Notes: generated by a model from the sequence alone, not told the origin. 64,000 bases of DNA from Dysgonomonas mossii (GCF_004569505.1 NZ_SPPK01000005.1:1-64000), one strand, 5' to 3'. Shown: positions 1 through 9,409, counted from the stretch's first letter. Translations and numbers: made by a program.

Positions 1-40
1 TAAGATGTATTTCATCTGTTTATGTTAAAACTTATTGTAC

Positions 41-333
41 TTATTGAAAAATTTCCATAATTGTAAATTCACACTCTTTGGATTGATGTTTATTAATTAG
101 GGGTACAAGCCTTCTGAAATGTTCTGTCTGGCAATGTCTGTCCAATGCCTCATGATCCGGCCATTCTTCTATGAAGATAAAGTGAGTTTTATCATCCTGA
201 TCTATATAAAGATTATATTCAATTCAATACAATCCTTTTCCAATTTAGTCTTAGCAATTAATTCTGTATAAAGAGGTTTTACAATATCTAAATATTCTTC
301 CTTTATAAAATCCTCGGCTATAACTTTTATCAT
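41..333 (-). pseudogene. antibiotic biosynthesis monooxygenase-like protein (ABM fold), frameshifted
   Basis: Reading leftward from an ATG at 333, the first 39 codons and the last 56 codons encode the two halves of a small ABM-fold quinol-monooxygenase-like protein. The second half includes FIEEWPDHEAL and EHFRRLVP, typical of the family. The two halves lie in different frames. They are separated by a 5-base tandem duplication, ATTCA twice, at 217-226; removing one copy restores a single 95-residue frame, the normal family length. The family forms dimeric, cofactor-free oxygenases or dimerization modules, so the substrate cannot be named. A 5-base duplication is less typical of sequencing error than a homopolymer slip, so I regard the gene as inactivated. 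Confidence 0.72.
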
Positions 334-518
334 TGTCTGAACTACTATTTACAAATTCTAATTTTTTCCTACAAATATACAGCATGAGGCAGGCAAATGA
401 GTAAATATATTCTTTGCTTTTATGTATAATAAAGTTGTTAGCTTTTTAGAAACAAAAAATCTTCAAGGGGGCCAGTTTGGATTGGCGAGATAGGGTCATT
501 TTTAACTGTTTTCTTCAT

Positions 519-1709
519 TTATCCCCTCATTTTTTTCATTTCCAATTCTATTTTCTGATTTGTAACATTTGCATAAATCATTGTAGTTCTGATGTTCGTG
601 TGCCCAAGGATTTTACTTACAGACTCCAACGATACGCCTTTGTTCAGTGCCAGCGTGGCAAATGTGTGTCTTGAGCAATGAAAGCCGATGTTCTTCCGGA
701 TACCGCAGATATTTGTTATTTCTTTCAGGTATTCATTGACCCTCTGGTTACTCGATATTGAGAATATAGACTTGTCAGATGAATCCATATTGAAGTTCGG
801 ATGATATTTTTCTAATATTTTCAAAGGAACGTCTAATAATGGTATTTGTGATATGTTATGTGTTTTTTGTCTGGTGACTACAAGCCAATATTGCTTATTC
901 CGACACTCAATATCCGATATTCTTAAGTTACAAACGTCCCTGTAAGATATGCCTGTCCAGCAACAAAATACGAAAATATCCTTCACTCTATTTAATCGCT
1001 CTGTCATAAAGGTCTTCCCGGCAATTAGGTCTACCTCATCTTCAGTAAGATAAACAGGATATTTCTTCTCTATATGGAATCGGAATAGTCCAAATGGGTT
1101 GATCTTTAATAATCCGATCTTTTCTGCAAAGTTTAAAATCGCTGCGAATCGTTTCATATATTTGATAGACGTATTATTACTACAGTTATGCTCCTCCCTC
1201 AGATAAGTATAAAAACATTCAAGAAATACCAAATCAATATCCTGAATCAGTATATCTTTTCTCTTGTATTTCTTAAGTAAAAACTCGTTGATACGCCTGT
1301 GCGTAAGTTTATAACAATCAGCAGTGACAGCCGATATATTTCTACCATTTTTAGAACGGAAGATCTTAATTTGTTCCTTAAACTGATAACTAAGCAGCAT
1401 TTCATTATCATTTCCTAAATAGGCCTGTTTAAGTCTGGCTGGGGATACGGACTGATGTCTAGATAACAGGTTAAAGTAAAAGTCTTTTATCTTAGCTCTT
1501 ATTTCTTGTAAGAGTTCATTGATATACAGAAAAGGCTCATGAATCGCTCTATTCTCTTTTTGAGACCAGGCTATTGGATCAATTTCTAATTTACTGCTAA
1601 ACTCAATTTGCTTTCCGTTGATTGTGATACGGATCATGATAGTTGCTAGTCCATTGTCTTTTAATTGATTTTTTCTTATAAAAAACAAGGTTCTGAATGT
1701 CTCTTTCAT
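519..1709 (-). CDS. tyrosine recombinase / integrase, CTnDOT-like
   Basis: A complete 396-residue site-specific recombinase of the Bacteroidetes conjugative-transposon type, acting on element DNA in the cytoplasm. An arm-binding N-terminal domain covers about 1-95, a SAM-like core-binding domain about 105-205, and the catalytic domain about 215-396. Visible catalytic residues are H344, R347, H370 and the nucleophile Y379. The first catalytic arginine position (TGISYRD, about 252-258) lacks the canonical TGLR pattern, as in IntDOT. Three small HTH genes lie 1 kb upstream on the same strand and probably act as excisionase or directionality factors. About 137 bases of its 3' end recur at 33.5 kb with about 95% identity by hand alignment. 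Confidence 0.93.
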   Translation of the reverse strand: MKETFRTLFFIRKNQLKDNGLATIMIRITINGKQIEFSSKLEIDPIAWSQKENRAIHEPFLYINELLQEIRAKIKDFYFNLLSRHQSVSPARLKQAYLGNDNEMLLSYQFKEQIKIFRSKNGRNISAVTADCYKLTHRRINEFLLKKYKRKDILIQDIDLVFLECFYTYLREEHNCSNNTSIKYMKRFAAILNFAEKIGLLKINPFGLFRFHIEKKYPVYLTEDEVDLIAGKTFMTERLNRVKDIFVFCCWTGISYRDVCNLRISDIECRNKQYWLVVTRQKTHNISQIPLLDVPLKILEKYHPNFNMDSSDKSIFSISSNQRVNEYLKEITNICGIRKNIGFHCSRHTFATLALNKGVSLESVSKILGHTNIRTTMIYANVTNQKIELEMKKMRG

Positions 1710-2730
1710 TGTGAAGTTGTGTTATAGTAATTTACAAATAATAATCGTTCCTCCGGATAGTGTATTTTTAGGAATGATTTAACATCTTATTATAGGAATA
1801 TTATAGAAACCTGGAGATAGTTGCACAGATAGAGCCATATCTAAGGTTTGCATATTCTTGTATACAATTTAAACAAAAAGTCAAACTTTTATAAAACAAA
1901 CAGCTGTAAATAATGGAATTATATGTTGTAGTCTTTAAACTTTTACGAGTATCAATAATGAATATTGCTCTTTCGGAGTAGTATTTAGAAATAGGTTTCT
2001 ATTTCTTGCACAGGGTGTATAGTCCCAGGCAGAACTAGGACTTTCAGTCCCTAAAAATGCCTACTTATCCCTATTTTAGGGCATTTCAAAATGTGTTAAA
2101 TCGATGGCCTTTTTTTCTTATACTGAATAATATTGAAATCTTATGACTTTTAAGAGGAGCAAGGTATATTTTTACAACTAAAAAAATGCTGATATAGCTG
2201 ATAGAAAAAAGTTTGATGCCTAGATGTAAAGTCAATGAATATAAGTTAAATATTAAAAAAAAACTATGAAGACAAATGAGGGAGGAGACTTTGTCTCAAC
2301 TTTATAATCTCTTTTGGATATTAATATCATGGACATTATTGTCCTATTTTAAGGTTCATTCAAAAGATGAATCTATCTTTTCGATGGGTGGTATCCGGGA
2401 TGTTTAGAAAAATCCCGAGACAAAAAACTGTTGTATTCATTTTTTTTAATAGCAGCTACCACAAATAGACTGACCATTGGATAACATAATGATGACAGGT
2501 TATCGCATAGGGCGCCTTTAATGAGGCTAGATAGAATGATGTTTATGCTGTCAGGAAAGATTTTGGAGAGAGAATTAAAATAGATGAGAAGTCAAGTTTG
2601 TTTTAAGAAAAAATATCCTGCTACTGGAACTTAGCAGGATATTTTATTATCGATTATAAACCATATACCGGAATCATACGAGAGCTAGATTGAGTATATT
2701 AATATTCACTTTCAATTGAGTCCAAGATTA
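1710..2730. other. 1-kb AT-rich noncoding stretch upstream of integrase
   Basis: I see no credible gene in either strand. The stretch separates the integrase from its HTH genes, where arm-type integrase sites and the attachment site often lie in this class of element. Visible items are a short inverted GAGAC/GTCTC pair near 2286-2298 and the strong hairpin listed separately near 2610. No matching direct repeat was found by eye. Confidence 0.4.
2610..2645 (-). terminator. strong rho-independent-type hairpin
   Basis: AAAATATCCTGCTA at 2610-2623 pairs perfectly with TAGCAGGATATTTT at 2632-2645 around an 8-base loop. A run of A's before it on the plus strand supplies U's for leftward transcripts. 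It fits termination of the HTH operon that ends at 2731. Confidence 0.7.
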
Positions 2731-3018
2731 TTATCTTTTGGGAGAATAAGATGCATCTAAAATTTCCTGAATTTCAGATTCTTTATATAAGGTCTTACCG
2801 CCAAAGTTAATATAAGACAATATCCCGTTTTTACGATAATCTGATAATGTGCGCCGATTCACTCTCAAATATTTTGACAATTCTTCATCGGTCATATAGC
2901 GATCACCATTCAATCCGAGTTTACAATCTTTAGAAAGAGTCCTGAGTTGATCCATTATGCGATCGATAGAGTTGAAAAAGTATGAAACTCTGGCATCGTT
3001 TTCGGTTATTTTTTTCAT
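2731..3018 (-). CDS. small helix-turn-helix protein, excisionase-like
   Basis: A 95-residue protein. The second half carries a MerR/excisionase-type HTH: MTDEELSKYLRVNRRTLSDYR, then a wing with the FGGKTLYKESEI pattern. Such proteins bend attachment-site DNA and set excision direction, or act as regulators, in Bacteroidetes integrative elements. Its ATG overlaps the upstream gene's stop as ATGA at 3015-3018, indicating translational coupling. It is the last gene of a leftward three-gene HTH operon ending at the hairpin near 2610. Confidence 0.75.
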   Translation of the reverse strand: MKKITENDARVSYFFNSIDRIMDQLRTLSKDCKLGLNGDRYMTDEELSKYLRVNRRTLSDYRKNGILSYINFGGKTLYKESEIQEILDASYSPKR

Positions 3019-3320
3019 CGTTTATTATATTTATTCTTTACTTTAACTACTGTTTTTAGAAATACTTCTATATCACTTTTTAGATAAAAATTCTTTCTTC
3101 CAACTTGTGAGAATCCAATTTTACCTGCATCCCGATACTTTTGTAATGCTTTAGGGCCAATGCATAAAATGGAACAAACTTGTTGTGTGTCTAGCCATAT
3201 CAATAAATCGGCTGGAGTATGCCTTAAACATAATATTCCAACATACTTTTCGAGGTGATTTATGCGATCCAGCATTTTATTAAAAACGTTTTTCTCTAGC
3301 ATAATAAATTCTTTGTCCAT
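3015..3320 (-). CDS. helix-turn-helix protein, excisionase-like
   Basis: I start this protein at the ATG at 3320 (MDKEFIML...), a recurrent start in this family; a TTG at 3368 would add 16 unlikely residues. The product is about 101 residues. A coiled N-terminal helix (NKMLDRINHLEKYV) is followed by a HTH with TQQVCSILCIGPKALQKYR and a wing with VGRKNFYLKSDI. It probably works with the adjacent HTH proteins as an element recombination or regulatory factor. Overlap with the next gene and a 56-base spacing to the preceding one suggest one transcript. Confidence 0.72.
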   Translation of the reverse strand: MDKEFIMLEKNVFNKMLDRINHLEKYVGILCLRHTPADLLIWLDTQQVCSILCIGPKALQKYRDAGKIGFSQVGRKNFYLKSDIEVFLKTVVKVKNKYNKR

Positions 3321-3376
3321 ATAGTTTTGATTTAAGTGATGAGACATAAATGCGAAATTAATATACAATTAATCAG

Positions 3377-3724
3377 TCATTTTTTTCGACGTCTGCTATA
3401 CATATCTTTTTCGATTTCGACCCTGATTTCTTCGGCTGTTTTTCTTCTTCCTTTTGCAATCCATTCTATCAGTTCTTCTTCGAAAAAGAATAGCTTTTTG
3501 CCACGCTTATAACTTGGCAATAGACCTTTTCGGACTAATGCATAAACTGTCGGTTTGGCTTTTTGAATAATACAACAAGCCTCGTCAATTCCAATAGGAA
3601 TCTTTCCTCTTGGTGAATCTAATCTTTTCCGATCTTCGATCATAGATTTTATTTCTGATACCGATTTGATTAGATAGGATAGTGCCTCTGGCAGTTTCTC
3701 AAAAGTAATTTCCGTACACATCAT
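3377..3724 (-). CDS. helix-turn-helix protein, excisionase-like
   Basis: A 115-residue protein and first gene of the leftward HTH operon. An N-terminal helical segment precedes an excisionase-type HTH near residues 45-85 (IGIDEACCIIQKAKPTVYALV, then a wing with YKRGKKLFFFEEE). A basic tail ends SRRRKK. Another start, one codon in, is equally possible. Phased GTCGT repeats and a palindrome lie 105-142 bases upstream and may be its operator or integrase/Xis sites. Its exact role in recombination versus regulation cannot be told from sequence. Confidence 0.75.
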   Translation of the reverse strand: MMCTEITFEKLPEALSYLIKSVSEIKSMIEDRKRLDSPRGKIPIGIDEACCIIQKAKPTVYALVRKGLLPSYKRGKKLFFFEEELIEWIAKGRRKTAEEIRVEIEKDMYSRRRKK

Positions 3725-3828
3725 AATACAATCTGCTTGAATTAATGGTTAAAAAAAGGCGTTGCAACGTCCATGATTATAATTACAAGTGTAAAAATGA
3801 AAAGGATAAAAAGAAGAAAGGTTAACCT

Positions 3829-3866
3829 GTCGTAGTTTGTCGTTATTTGTCGTCGTGTCAGGACAC
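3829..3866. repeat. helically phased GTCGT repeats plus palindrome
   Basis: GTCGT occurs at 3829, 3839 and 3849, exactly one helical turn apart, with an overlapping fourth copy at 3852. The palindrome GTGTCAGGACAC follows at 3855-3866. Position between the HTH operon and a truncated WYL gene suggests protein-binding sites at an element end or promoter. Function is inferred from arrangement only. Confidence 0.5.
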
Positions 3867-3901
3867 ATGTGTAAGCCTTGATTGTAGAATACATCCATTA
3901 A

Positions 3902-4360
3902 ATCTTTCAGATATTCAAATACCGATCCTTAAAAGCCCGGTCAGCAAATACATTTTTATTCTATCCTTACTTATTAAAAGAATATCGCAACCGCTGGTTT
4001 GTATTTGGTCGCCGAAAAGGAAATATTATCAATCTGGCTTTGGATAGGATACATAATATAGAGATCGCAGAAAAAGAAAGGTTTGTTGAAAATAATTTAT
4101 TCGATCCCCAGACCTTTTTTGGCGATTTGGTTGGCGTCACTAAAAATACAGGAATGAAAGCTGAAGTTGTCCGTTTTTTGGTAAATGAAGAAAATGCGCC
4201 CTATGTTCAGACCAAGCCTTTTCATAAAAGTCAAAAGTTGATCGAGACACAGGAAGACGGTTCTATGGTATTTGAAGTAAAGGTAGTTATCAATCAGGAG
4301 CTACAACGCTAATTCTTTGGATATGCAGATACTAAAAAATACTATCTCCACAATCTTTAG
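3902..4360 (+). pseudogene. WYL-domain transcriptional regulator remnant
   Basis: From 3902 one open frame gives the WYL domain of a YafY-type regulator: PYLLKEYRNRWFVFGRRKGN, then LALDRIHNIEI and a C-terminal extension with FGDLVGVTKN and APYVQTKPFHKSQK. The DNA-binding N-terminal half is absent: a stop precedes 3902 in this frame and no HTH is encoded upstream. At the other end, TAA at 4310-4312 interrupts the frame. The sequence after it still reads like the family tail (FGYADT...) until TAG at 4358. So it is doubly damaged: truncated on the left, with an in-frame stop near the right. WYL domains sense ligands or nucleic acid and regulate transcription; this copy cannot bind DNA by itself. 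Confidence 0.75.
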
Positions 4361-4451
4361 TTGACTTTATGGGATGGAAGTTTAGACTGGCTAAATATTT
4401 ATATATAGATTAGGAGAATTTGTATGATTCTTCTAAAATCTTTATGATGTT

Positions 4452-4990
4452 TTACCCTTTAGCTCTTTGCATACTTTTCCCTTTCTGCATCGCTTTAAGA
4501 ATATTCTTTCGGACACTGCATATTGCCGGACATAATTTCCCGTCCATCATCTCTAGAGTAGTTTTCAATTCCTGCGTTAATTCAGGAATAGTACGGCAGA
4601 GCTCGAAGCTATTTTCATACAGAGTGACTGCACTCCGGGTAATTCCTTAACTGAGAGTATTCGCTCCAGACAGAAATCCAGAAAATCAACCCTCGGAGGG
4701 TCTGCCAAAGGCTGTTTATAAAGCAAATTCAGGATAACCCTTCGTTTACCTCCATGCTCACATGTCATCACCTCGTCAATAAGCTCATCTTGCTTTCCCT
4801 GCAGCCATTTATTGTCCTCTGAAGAGACGTGTGTAAATATCCAAGCAGCATGGTATCCTATTTTTTTATCTTCTCCAATAACTAAATCATATAATTCTTG
4901 TTTTCGTTTGTCACTTTGCTGAGTTAAACGAAGTATTTCATGGATATCATCCATACCAATCCGCTCCGATAGTTTAGCTTTAAAATTCAT
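4452..4990 (-). pseudogene. conserved Bacteroidales helical-repeat protein, frameshifted
   Basis: From ATG 4990 the reading frame encodes a HEAT-like helical protein with DKRKQELYDLV, HGGKRRVILNLLYKQPL and FLDFCLERI, a pattern I recognise from conserved hypothetical Bacteroidales proteins. The frame ends early at 4577. Dropping back one base near 4612-4615 continues the homology as ELCRTIPELTQELKTTLEMM and a basic tail, ending at TAA 4452-4454. A single base is missing from what was probably a Tyr codon. The restored length is about 180 residues. It sits 8 bases downstream of the AlkZ-like gene and was probably co-transcribed with it. Function unknown; single-base loss could also be a read error. 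Confidence 0.7.
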
Positions 4991-4998
4991 TGCTATTC

Positions 4999-6054
4999 TT
5001 ATTTCTTAATATAATCTTGGAACTTCTTCCCTTCTAAGGCAAGCAACTCTTTGTCTATTTTGAGCTTATTATCCCAAAAAGAAATATCAAAGTCAATCCC
5101 TTTCGCTTTCTTAATCTTTTTCCAATTACCTATACCATGCCCATTATACAGTATAATTGATTGAAATATTCCATAGTTATTAAAAGCTTTCGGATGGTGC
5201 TCTAAATCTAGCACATTTGTCCTATCCTTGTAACTGATAATATACTCATCATAAGCAGGCAGGAAATGAAGTATATCTGTATCCAAAGAAGCACACTCTT
5301 TATAGCCTTTATGAATATATAATTCGGTAGAACCGAAATGATCTTTTACCAATTCATTGTCTATTAGACCAAAGGCATGTCTGCAATCTTTGATTGTCAA
5401 CCCCGACCACCAGACAAAATCCTGTAAGCTTGCAGGGGAATGACTCTGCATATACCTTTGGGCTAACATAGCCAGTGCTTCATCCTTATGTATGTCTTTG
5501 CTCTGAGGAACTCTTTCGTCCAGTAGAGCGTAGGTTTGCTTATTCCCCTTCAATGAGCCGCTGCATATAATACCATCAGCTTCTGCGAACATAGTAAAGA
5601 GGTATATGTGTCTATCGGTAGCCCCCAATCCTTCTTGCTCGAATATTTTTGTAATTTCTTCCTTAGTCTGATGGTTATTGTCCCTCAGTGTCCTTTCTAA
5701 CAGTTTATAACATTTTGTAAGTTCTTGTTCATCAACCTTCAAATCTTTTACATATTTCCATGCACCTTTAATTCGCTCTCCTGTCAATTTCAGGAGCCAC
5801 TTGATATCCTCTGCAGAAACAAAATGCCAGGTTGGGCGCATAATATGGGTTCTAAGAAAATCTCCTCGATTGAAAGCGTCTTCGATATCTTGTTCTGTAC
5901 ATTGTTTCGATCGGATAGCGATAGCCCATTTTGCCATAGTGAAATCCTGAGCTTGCATTGCTCCCATCCATGACACCACTTCTTTTGGGGTATCAAATAG
6001 CTGTTCTAATAGCTGTTGGCTCTGTAGACGTATGTTTTTTATAGTAATGTTCAT
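4999..6054 (-). CDS. winged-helix DNA-binding protein, AlkZ/YcaQ-like (HTH_42)
   Basis: A 351-residue protein of the HTH_42 superfamily, which includes the DNA glycosylases AlkZ and YcaQ that remove bulky or cross-linked bases. The N-terminal region carries the QxQ motif as GAMQAQDF near residue 35, which in AlkZ contributes catalytic glutamines. Further family features are RGDFLRTHIMRPTWHFV, the tandem winged-helix core, and a C-terminal beta domain with HFLPAYDEYIISYKDR. The neighbouring helical-repeat gene follows within 8 bases. A role in DNA repair is a family inference; some members are annotated only as DNA-binding. Confidence 0.82.
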   Translation of the reverse strand: MNITIKNIRLQSQQLLEQLFDTPKEVVSWMGAMQAQDFTMAKWAIAIRSKQCTEQDIEDAFNRGDFLRTHIMRPTWHFVSAEDIKWLLKLTGERIKGAWKYVKDLKVDEQELTKCYKLLERTLRDNNHQTKEEITKIFEQEGLGATDRHIYLFTMFAEADGIICSGSLKGNKQTYALLDERVPQSKDIHKDEALAMLAQRYMQSHSPASLQDFVWWSGLTIKDCRHAFGLIDNELVKDHFGSTELYIHKGYKECASLDTDILHFLPAYDEYIISYKDRTNVLDLEHHPKAFNNYGIFQSIILYNGHGIGNWKKIKKAKGIDFDISFWDNKLKIDKELLALEGKKFQDYIKK

Positions 6055-6115
6055 ATGTGGGATGTTGGTTTAAATTTATTTTGTTATCTGATTTTCAGTT
6101 TTGTTGTTACCCCTA

Positions 6116-7099
6116 TCAATTATTCTGGTTTATCAGATTCACAATAACTTTTACCATAATATCTTTTTCTTCCGTCCGACTTTCCGCAATCATCAAAGTA
6201 AGTGCAACAAGTGTATTGTTTTCAATAAGTCTTGTGCTGTCACTTTTGTATAGAATACCATTTTTCTCCAAGAACCAAAGGAATAGGAATGCTGCAATTC
6301 GCTTATTTCCATCACTAAATGAATGATTTTTAGTTACTAAGTATAGTAACATCGCTGCTTTTTCTTCTATACTGGGATATAATTCTTCTCCTCCAAATGT
6401 TTGATAAATAGTACTAATTGAGCTTTTGAAAGACTGGTCTTTCTCATTTCCGAACAAACCGCCACTTCCAAACTTATCTCTCAATACATAAATAGCTTCC
6501 ATTGCATTGTCATAATTCGTTTTAAAAGCTTCATCGACCGTCGTTTTCTCAATCTCAAGTTTTTGATAATCGTATCTATCTAAGGTATCTAAGGCATAGG
6601 TATAGTCTGTTATTACACGCAATAACCCGGTCGCTTCATCAGCAGACAAAGCTTTAGAAGCAATTACATTAGAAAGAAGCTTGACTGTTTTCTTCAAGTT
6701 TTCCAATTGCTCATTCTTGGCATTTTGATTTATAGCATAGCCTTTGATAAGATATTCTTTCAGAATATTATTCGCCCAAATACGAAACTGAGTACCTCGC
6801 TGTGATTTTACACGATAACCAACTGATATTATTACATCAAGATTGTAATACTCTATTTGTCTAAGAACTTCACGACCGTTCTCATTTTGAACTGTTGCAT
6901 TTTTTGCAACAGTTGCTTTTTCTTCCAGCTCCTGTTCTCTATAGATATTGCGTATATGTCTTGATATTACAGATTTATCTCGTTCAAACAGTGTTGATAT
7001 TTGATTTAGTGATAACCATACAGTCTCATCCTCTAATTGCACATCTAACTGGGTATTACCATCAGGTGTTTGATATATTATAACTTCCCCTTTATTCAT
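6116..7099 (-). CDS. RhuM-family protein fused to Fic/Doc domain
   Basis: A 327-residue two-domain protein. Residues 1-130 are the RhuM virulence-protein domain (GEVIIYQTPDG, TVWLSLNQISTLF, ERDKSVISRHIRNI and VISVGYRVKSQRGTQFRIWA). Residues about 170-327 form a Fic/Doc domain with the catalytic motif HSFSDGNKRIAAF near 258. Doc-type motifs have K in place of the second G of Fic enzymes and can phosphorylate rather than AMPylate targets. No inhibitory (S/T)xxxE(G/N) helix is evident. It lies 6 bases from the frameshifted integrase gene, so it is probably element cargo. A toxin-like or defense role is plausible but not shown. Confidence 0.85.
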   Translation of the reverse strand: MNKGEVIIYQTPDGNTQLDVQLEDETVWLSLNQISTLFERDKSVISRHIRNIYREQELEEKATVAKNATVQNENGREVLRQIEYYNLDVIISVGYRVKSQRGTQFRIWANNILKEYLIKGYAINQNAKNEQLENLKKTVKLLSNVIASKALSADEATGLLRVITDYTYALDTLDRYDYQKLEIEKTTVDEAFKTNYDNAMEAIYVLRDKFGSGGLFGNEKDQSFKSSISTIYQTFGGEELYPSIEEKAAMLLYLVTKNHSFSDGNKRIAAFLFLWFLEKNGILYKSDSTRLIENNTLVALTLMIAESRTEEKDIMVKVIVNLINQNN

Positions 7100-7105
7100 T
7101 GTATT

Positions 7106-8211
7106 TTATTTTAAGCTTATTTTATTCGCCGATTCTCGTTTCTTCGAACTAACCAAATCTGCATATATCTGTGTTGTAGAGACATTTTTATGAGTAAGCA
7201 TCTTACTCACAGTGTAAATATCTGTGCCTAAAGCGATTTGCAAGGTAGCAAAAGTATGCCGAAAGCAATGGAATGTAATGTGTTTTGTTATTCCGGCGCT
7301 AGCAACCCATGCTTTTAAAGGTTGTTGAGTCATGCTCCGTTGTAGACCTTTAAATACTTTCCCTTTTCCTCGTTTACCGCATAAATCCAAAGCCTCGTCG
7401 CTTATTGGCAAGGTTGTTTCTGTTTCAGTCTTTTCTGTTCGTAATCGCATGCAATAGCCTCCATCCGAAGCCGGCTCTATTTCTTTCCAATCGAGTTTTA
7501 ATATATCACTGATTCGCAATCCGGTCATGCAAGAGAACAAAGAAGCAGTTTTCAATATCGGGTAATCATCGCATGGGGTGTTGGCTAGCAACTTGACTTC
7601 ATCTAGAGTAAGATATTCTTTCTTTACGTCAGTTGTTTCTATTGAATCTAGAAAGTCATTCAAATTCTCTCTAAAAAACTTCTCTTTATACGCGACCTTC
7701 AATAAAGCTCTGAAAGTAGAGAAATATCCGGATGCTGAATTCTGTGATATCCAATAGTTCTGTTTTTCAATTGCCTTGCATCCTGTAGATAATCTCTAAA
7801 CCGATTGCATATATCTACTGTTACTTCTCCGAAAGTACATTTGCCTTTGACGAAGTTAGAAAAATGTAGATACACTTTCATCCATTCCTGATCTTTCTTT
7901 TCCGCCTTAGTTTTGAAGTAGATAAGGAAGTCCGCTTTTGCTTTATTCTTATCCAGAAAACCAAATTCTTCATTGATGATAGCCTGCACCCTTATACTTC
8001 TGATAGCTTCGGCTTTCATTAACATTTCGTTATTGAATTCTTTCTCAAATTCATTTTTAGGCCTTGCATAAATGTAAATACCCAAATACTCACGCCGTGT
8101 CATCTTCATGGAATAGGGATCTCGAATTGCGGGATAGTAGTCTAAATAGAGGCTTATCCTTCCTCTTGTTACATCTCGTTGTCTGAGATGAACTCTTGTC
8201 AGTGTTGCCAT
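7106..8211 (-). pseudogene. tyrosine recombinase, frameshifted in an A-run
   Basis: Two frames together encode one integrase of about 368 residues. The first (8211 leftward) has the arm-binding and SAM-like regions. It runs out of frame after DARQLK at the five-base homopolymer 7763-7767. The other frame continues as NSASGYFSTFRALLK into the catalytic domain, with canonical Arg I (TGLRISD), the HCFRH box, a TH second histidine position and nucleophile Tyr in TTQIYAD. One A lost from a six-base run explains the break. The catalytic half could be translated alone from an internal start at 7702, but without DNA-binding domains. It abuts the multi-HTH gene just upstream, a common integrase partner. 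Confidence 0.82.
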
Positions 8212-8215
8212 ATTA

Positions 8216-9139
8216 TTATGTTATTTGAGGGTTAAACAATTTGTCAAGTTCGGGCTTCGATATCTTAATGTATCGACCATCCTTCACTTTGGGAATGTTG
8301 TGATACTTTATATAGTGGTATAGTGCATCACGAGTCAGGTTGTATTTTTCCATAGCCTCTTCTACAGAATAATATTCAGGCTCCTTGGGCTTTTCATATC
8401 CCTTTGCTACATTAAAATCATGTTTGGAGTATAAAACCATTCGCCCATCTTTCTTCTTGGGTATTTGATTCTCTGAGACGAAGCTGTATATTGCATTGAG
8501 AGTCAACCCATATTTTTCCATAATATCTGCAACTGTGTACCATTCTCTAATATCCTGATAATCATTGATCCCTTTCTTTTCAAAATATTTATCAATGTGC
8601 TTCTTGCTAAAATAGGATTTTCCTCGAATCAGAGTTTTGGGAATATCATTCTCCCTGGCTACTTTGAACAACCACGATTCTCTAATATTGAATTTTTCTT
8701 TAATTTCAGCTACTGTATAAAATTCGGTGAGAGGTTTTGCTTCGACACTCGGTCTGGCCTTTGATTCATATTTTTGGGCATTGTCAAACATCGCGTCGAT
8801 ATCCGAACGGCGGATAAAAGTTTTACCATCCATCCGAATCCCTTTTAATTGTCCGCGATGTAGATATCGATAAACAGTGGTCCTCTCAATACTTAATAGA
8901 AAAGCTGTTTCTACCACTGACAGAAACTCTTTATCCTGAATTTCTTCGAAGCGTTCACTGATCCGTTCTATCTCCTGCATAACGGCATAGTTAAGACCTA
9001 CGACCTTTCTCTTCTTCTTATCTTCTTTATAAGCCCTCGAGTTACATTGATGAGAACAATAACGGGTCGTCGTTCTCTGTGCTACGAATCTTTTTCCGCA
9101 GTACTCACATTTTTTTATAATCTCTAATTTATTGCTCAT
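8216..9139 (-). CDS. zinc-ribbon protein with four excisionase-type HTH modules
   Basis: I start at ATG 9139 (MSNKLEIIKKCEYCGK); a GTG at 9196 would add an implausible extension. About 307 residues. The N-terminus has CEYCGK...TRYCSHQCN, a treble-clef-type zinc site. Four MerR/Xis-like HTH modules follow in series, each with a V(A/V)E/YTVA.I.EK.....LY/F pattern and a short basic wing, at about 70-125, 135-190, 195-250 and 255-305. It lies 4 bases upstream of the integrase and probably organises attachment-site DNA or regulates excision. The serial array suggests recognition of several repeated half-sites. Intact, unlike its partner integrase. Confidence 0.75.
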   Translation of the reverse strand: MSNKLEIIKKCEYCGKRFVAQRTTTRYCSHQCNSRAYKEDKKKRKVVGLNYAVMQEIERISERFEEIQDKEFLSVVETAFLLSIERTTVYRYLHRGQLKGIRMDGKTFIRRSDIDAMFDNAQKYESKARPSVEAKPLTEFYTVAEIKEKFNIRESWLFKVARENDIPKTLIRGKSYFSKKHIDKYFEKKGINDYQDIREWYTVADIMEKYGLTLNAIYSFVSENQIPKKKDGRMVLYSKHDFNVAKGYEKPKEPEYYSVEEAMEKYNLTRDALYHYIKYHNIPKVKDGRYIKISKPELDKLFNPQIT

Positions 9140-9409
9140 AATTCTATCCTTTAACTTCGCTAAAAATCTGTTGCCTTGTGTTGCTCTTTGTGTCACATCG
9201 TTGCTATATGTTGCAAATATGTATAATCTATGTCATCAATCCAAACGAGAATGCAATTTTTCTGATGATCGGTACAAAAACGACATAAATACCATCAAAA
9301 CAACTATAATTATTGATTAGCAAAGATAGAATAGAGAAAAAGAAAAGCCACCATAAAATGATGACTTTGTGATGATTGATAATTATTTTCTATTAATATT
9401 AATTAGTTA

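Noticed and set aside
477..674. 65-codon plus-strand frame
   Set aside because: Antisense to the integrase 3' end, with no family pattern and no start signal.
4420..4650. 76-codon plus-strand frame
   Set aside because: It is antisense to the frameshifted tail of the helical-repeat gene, where the minus strand shows clear family sequence.
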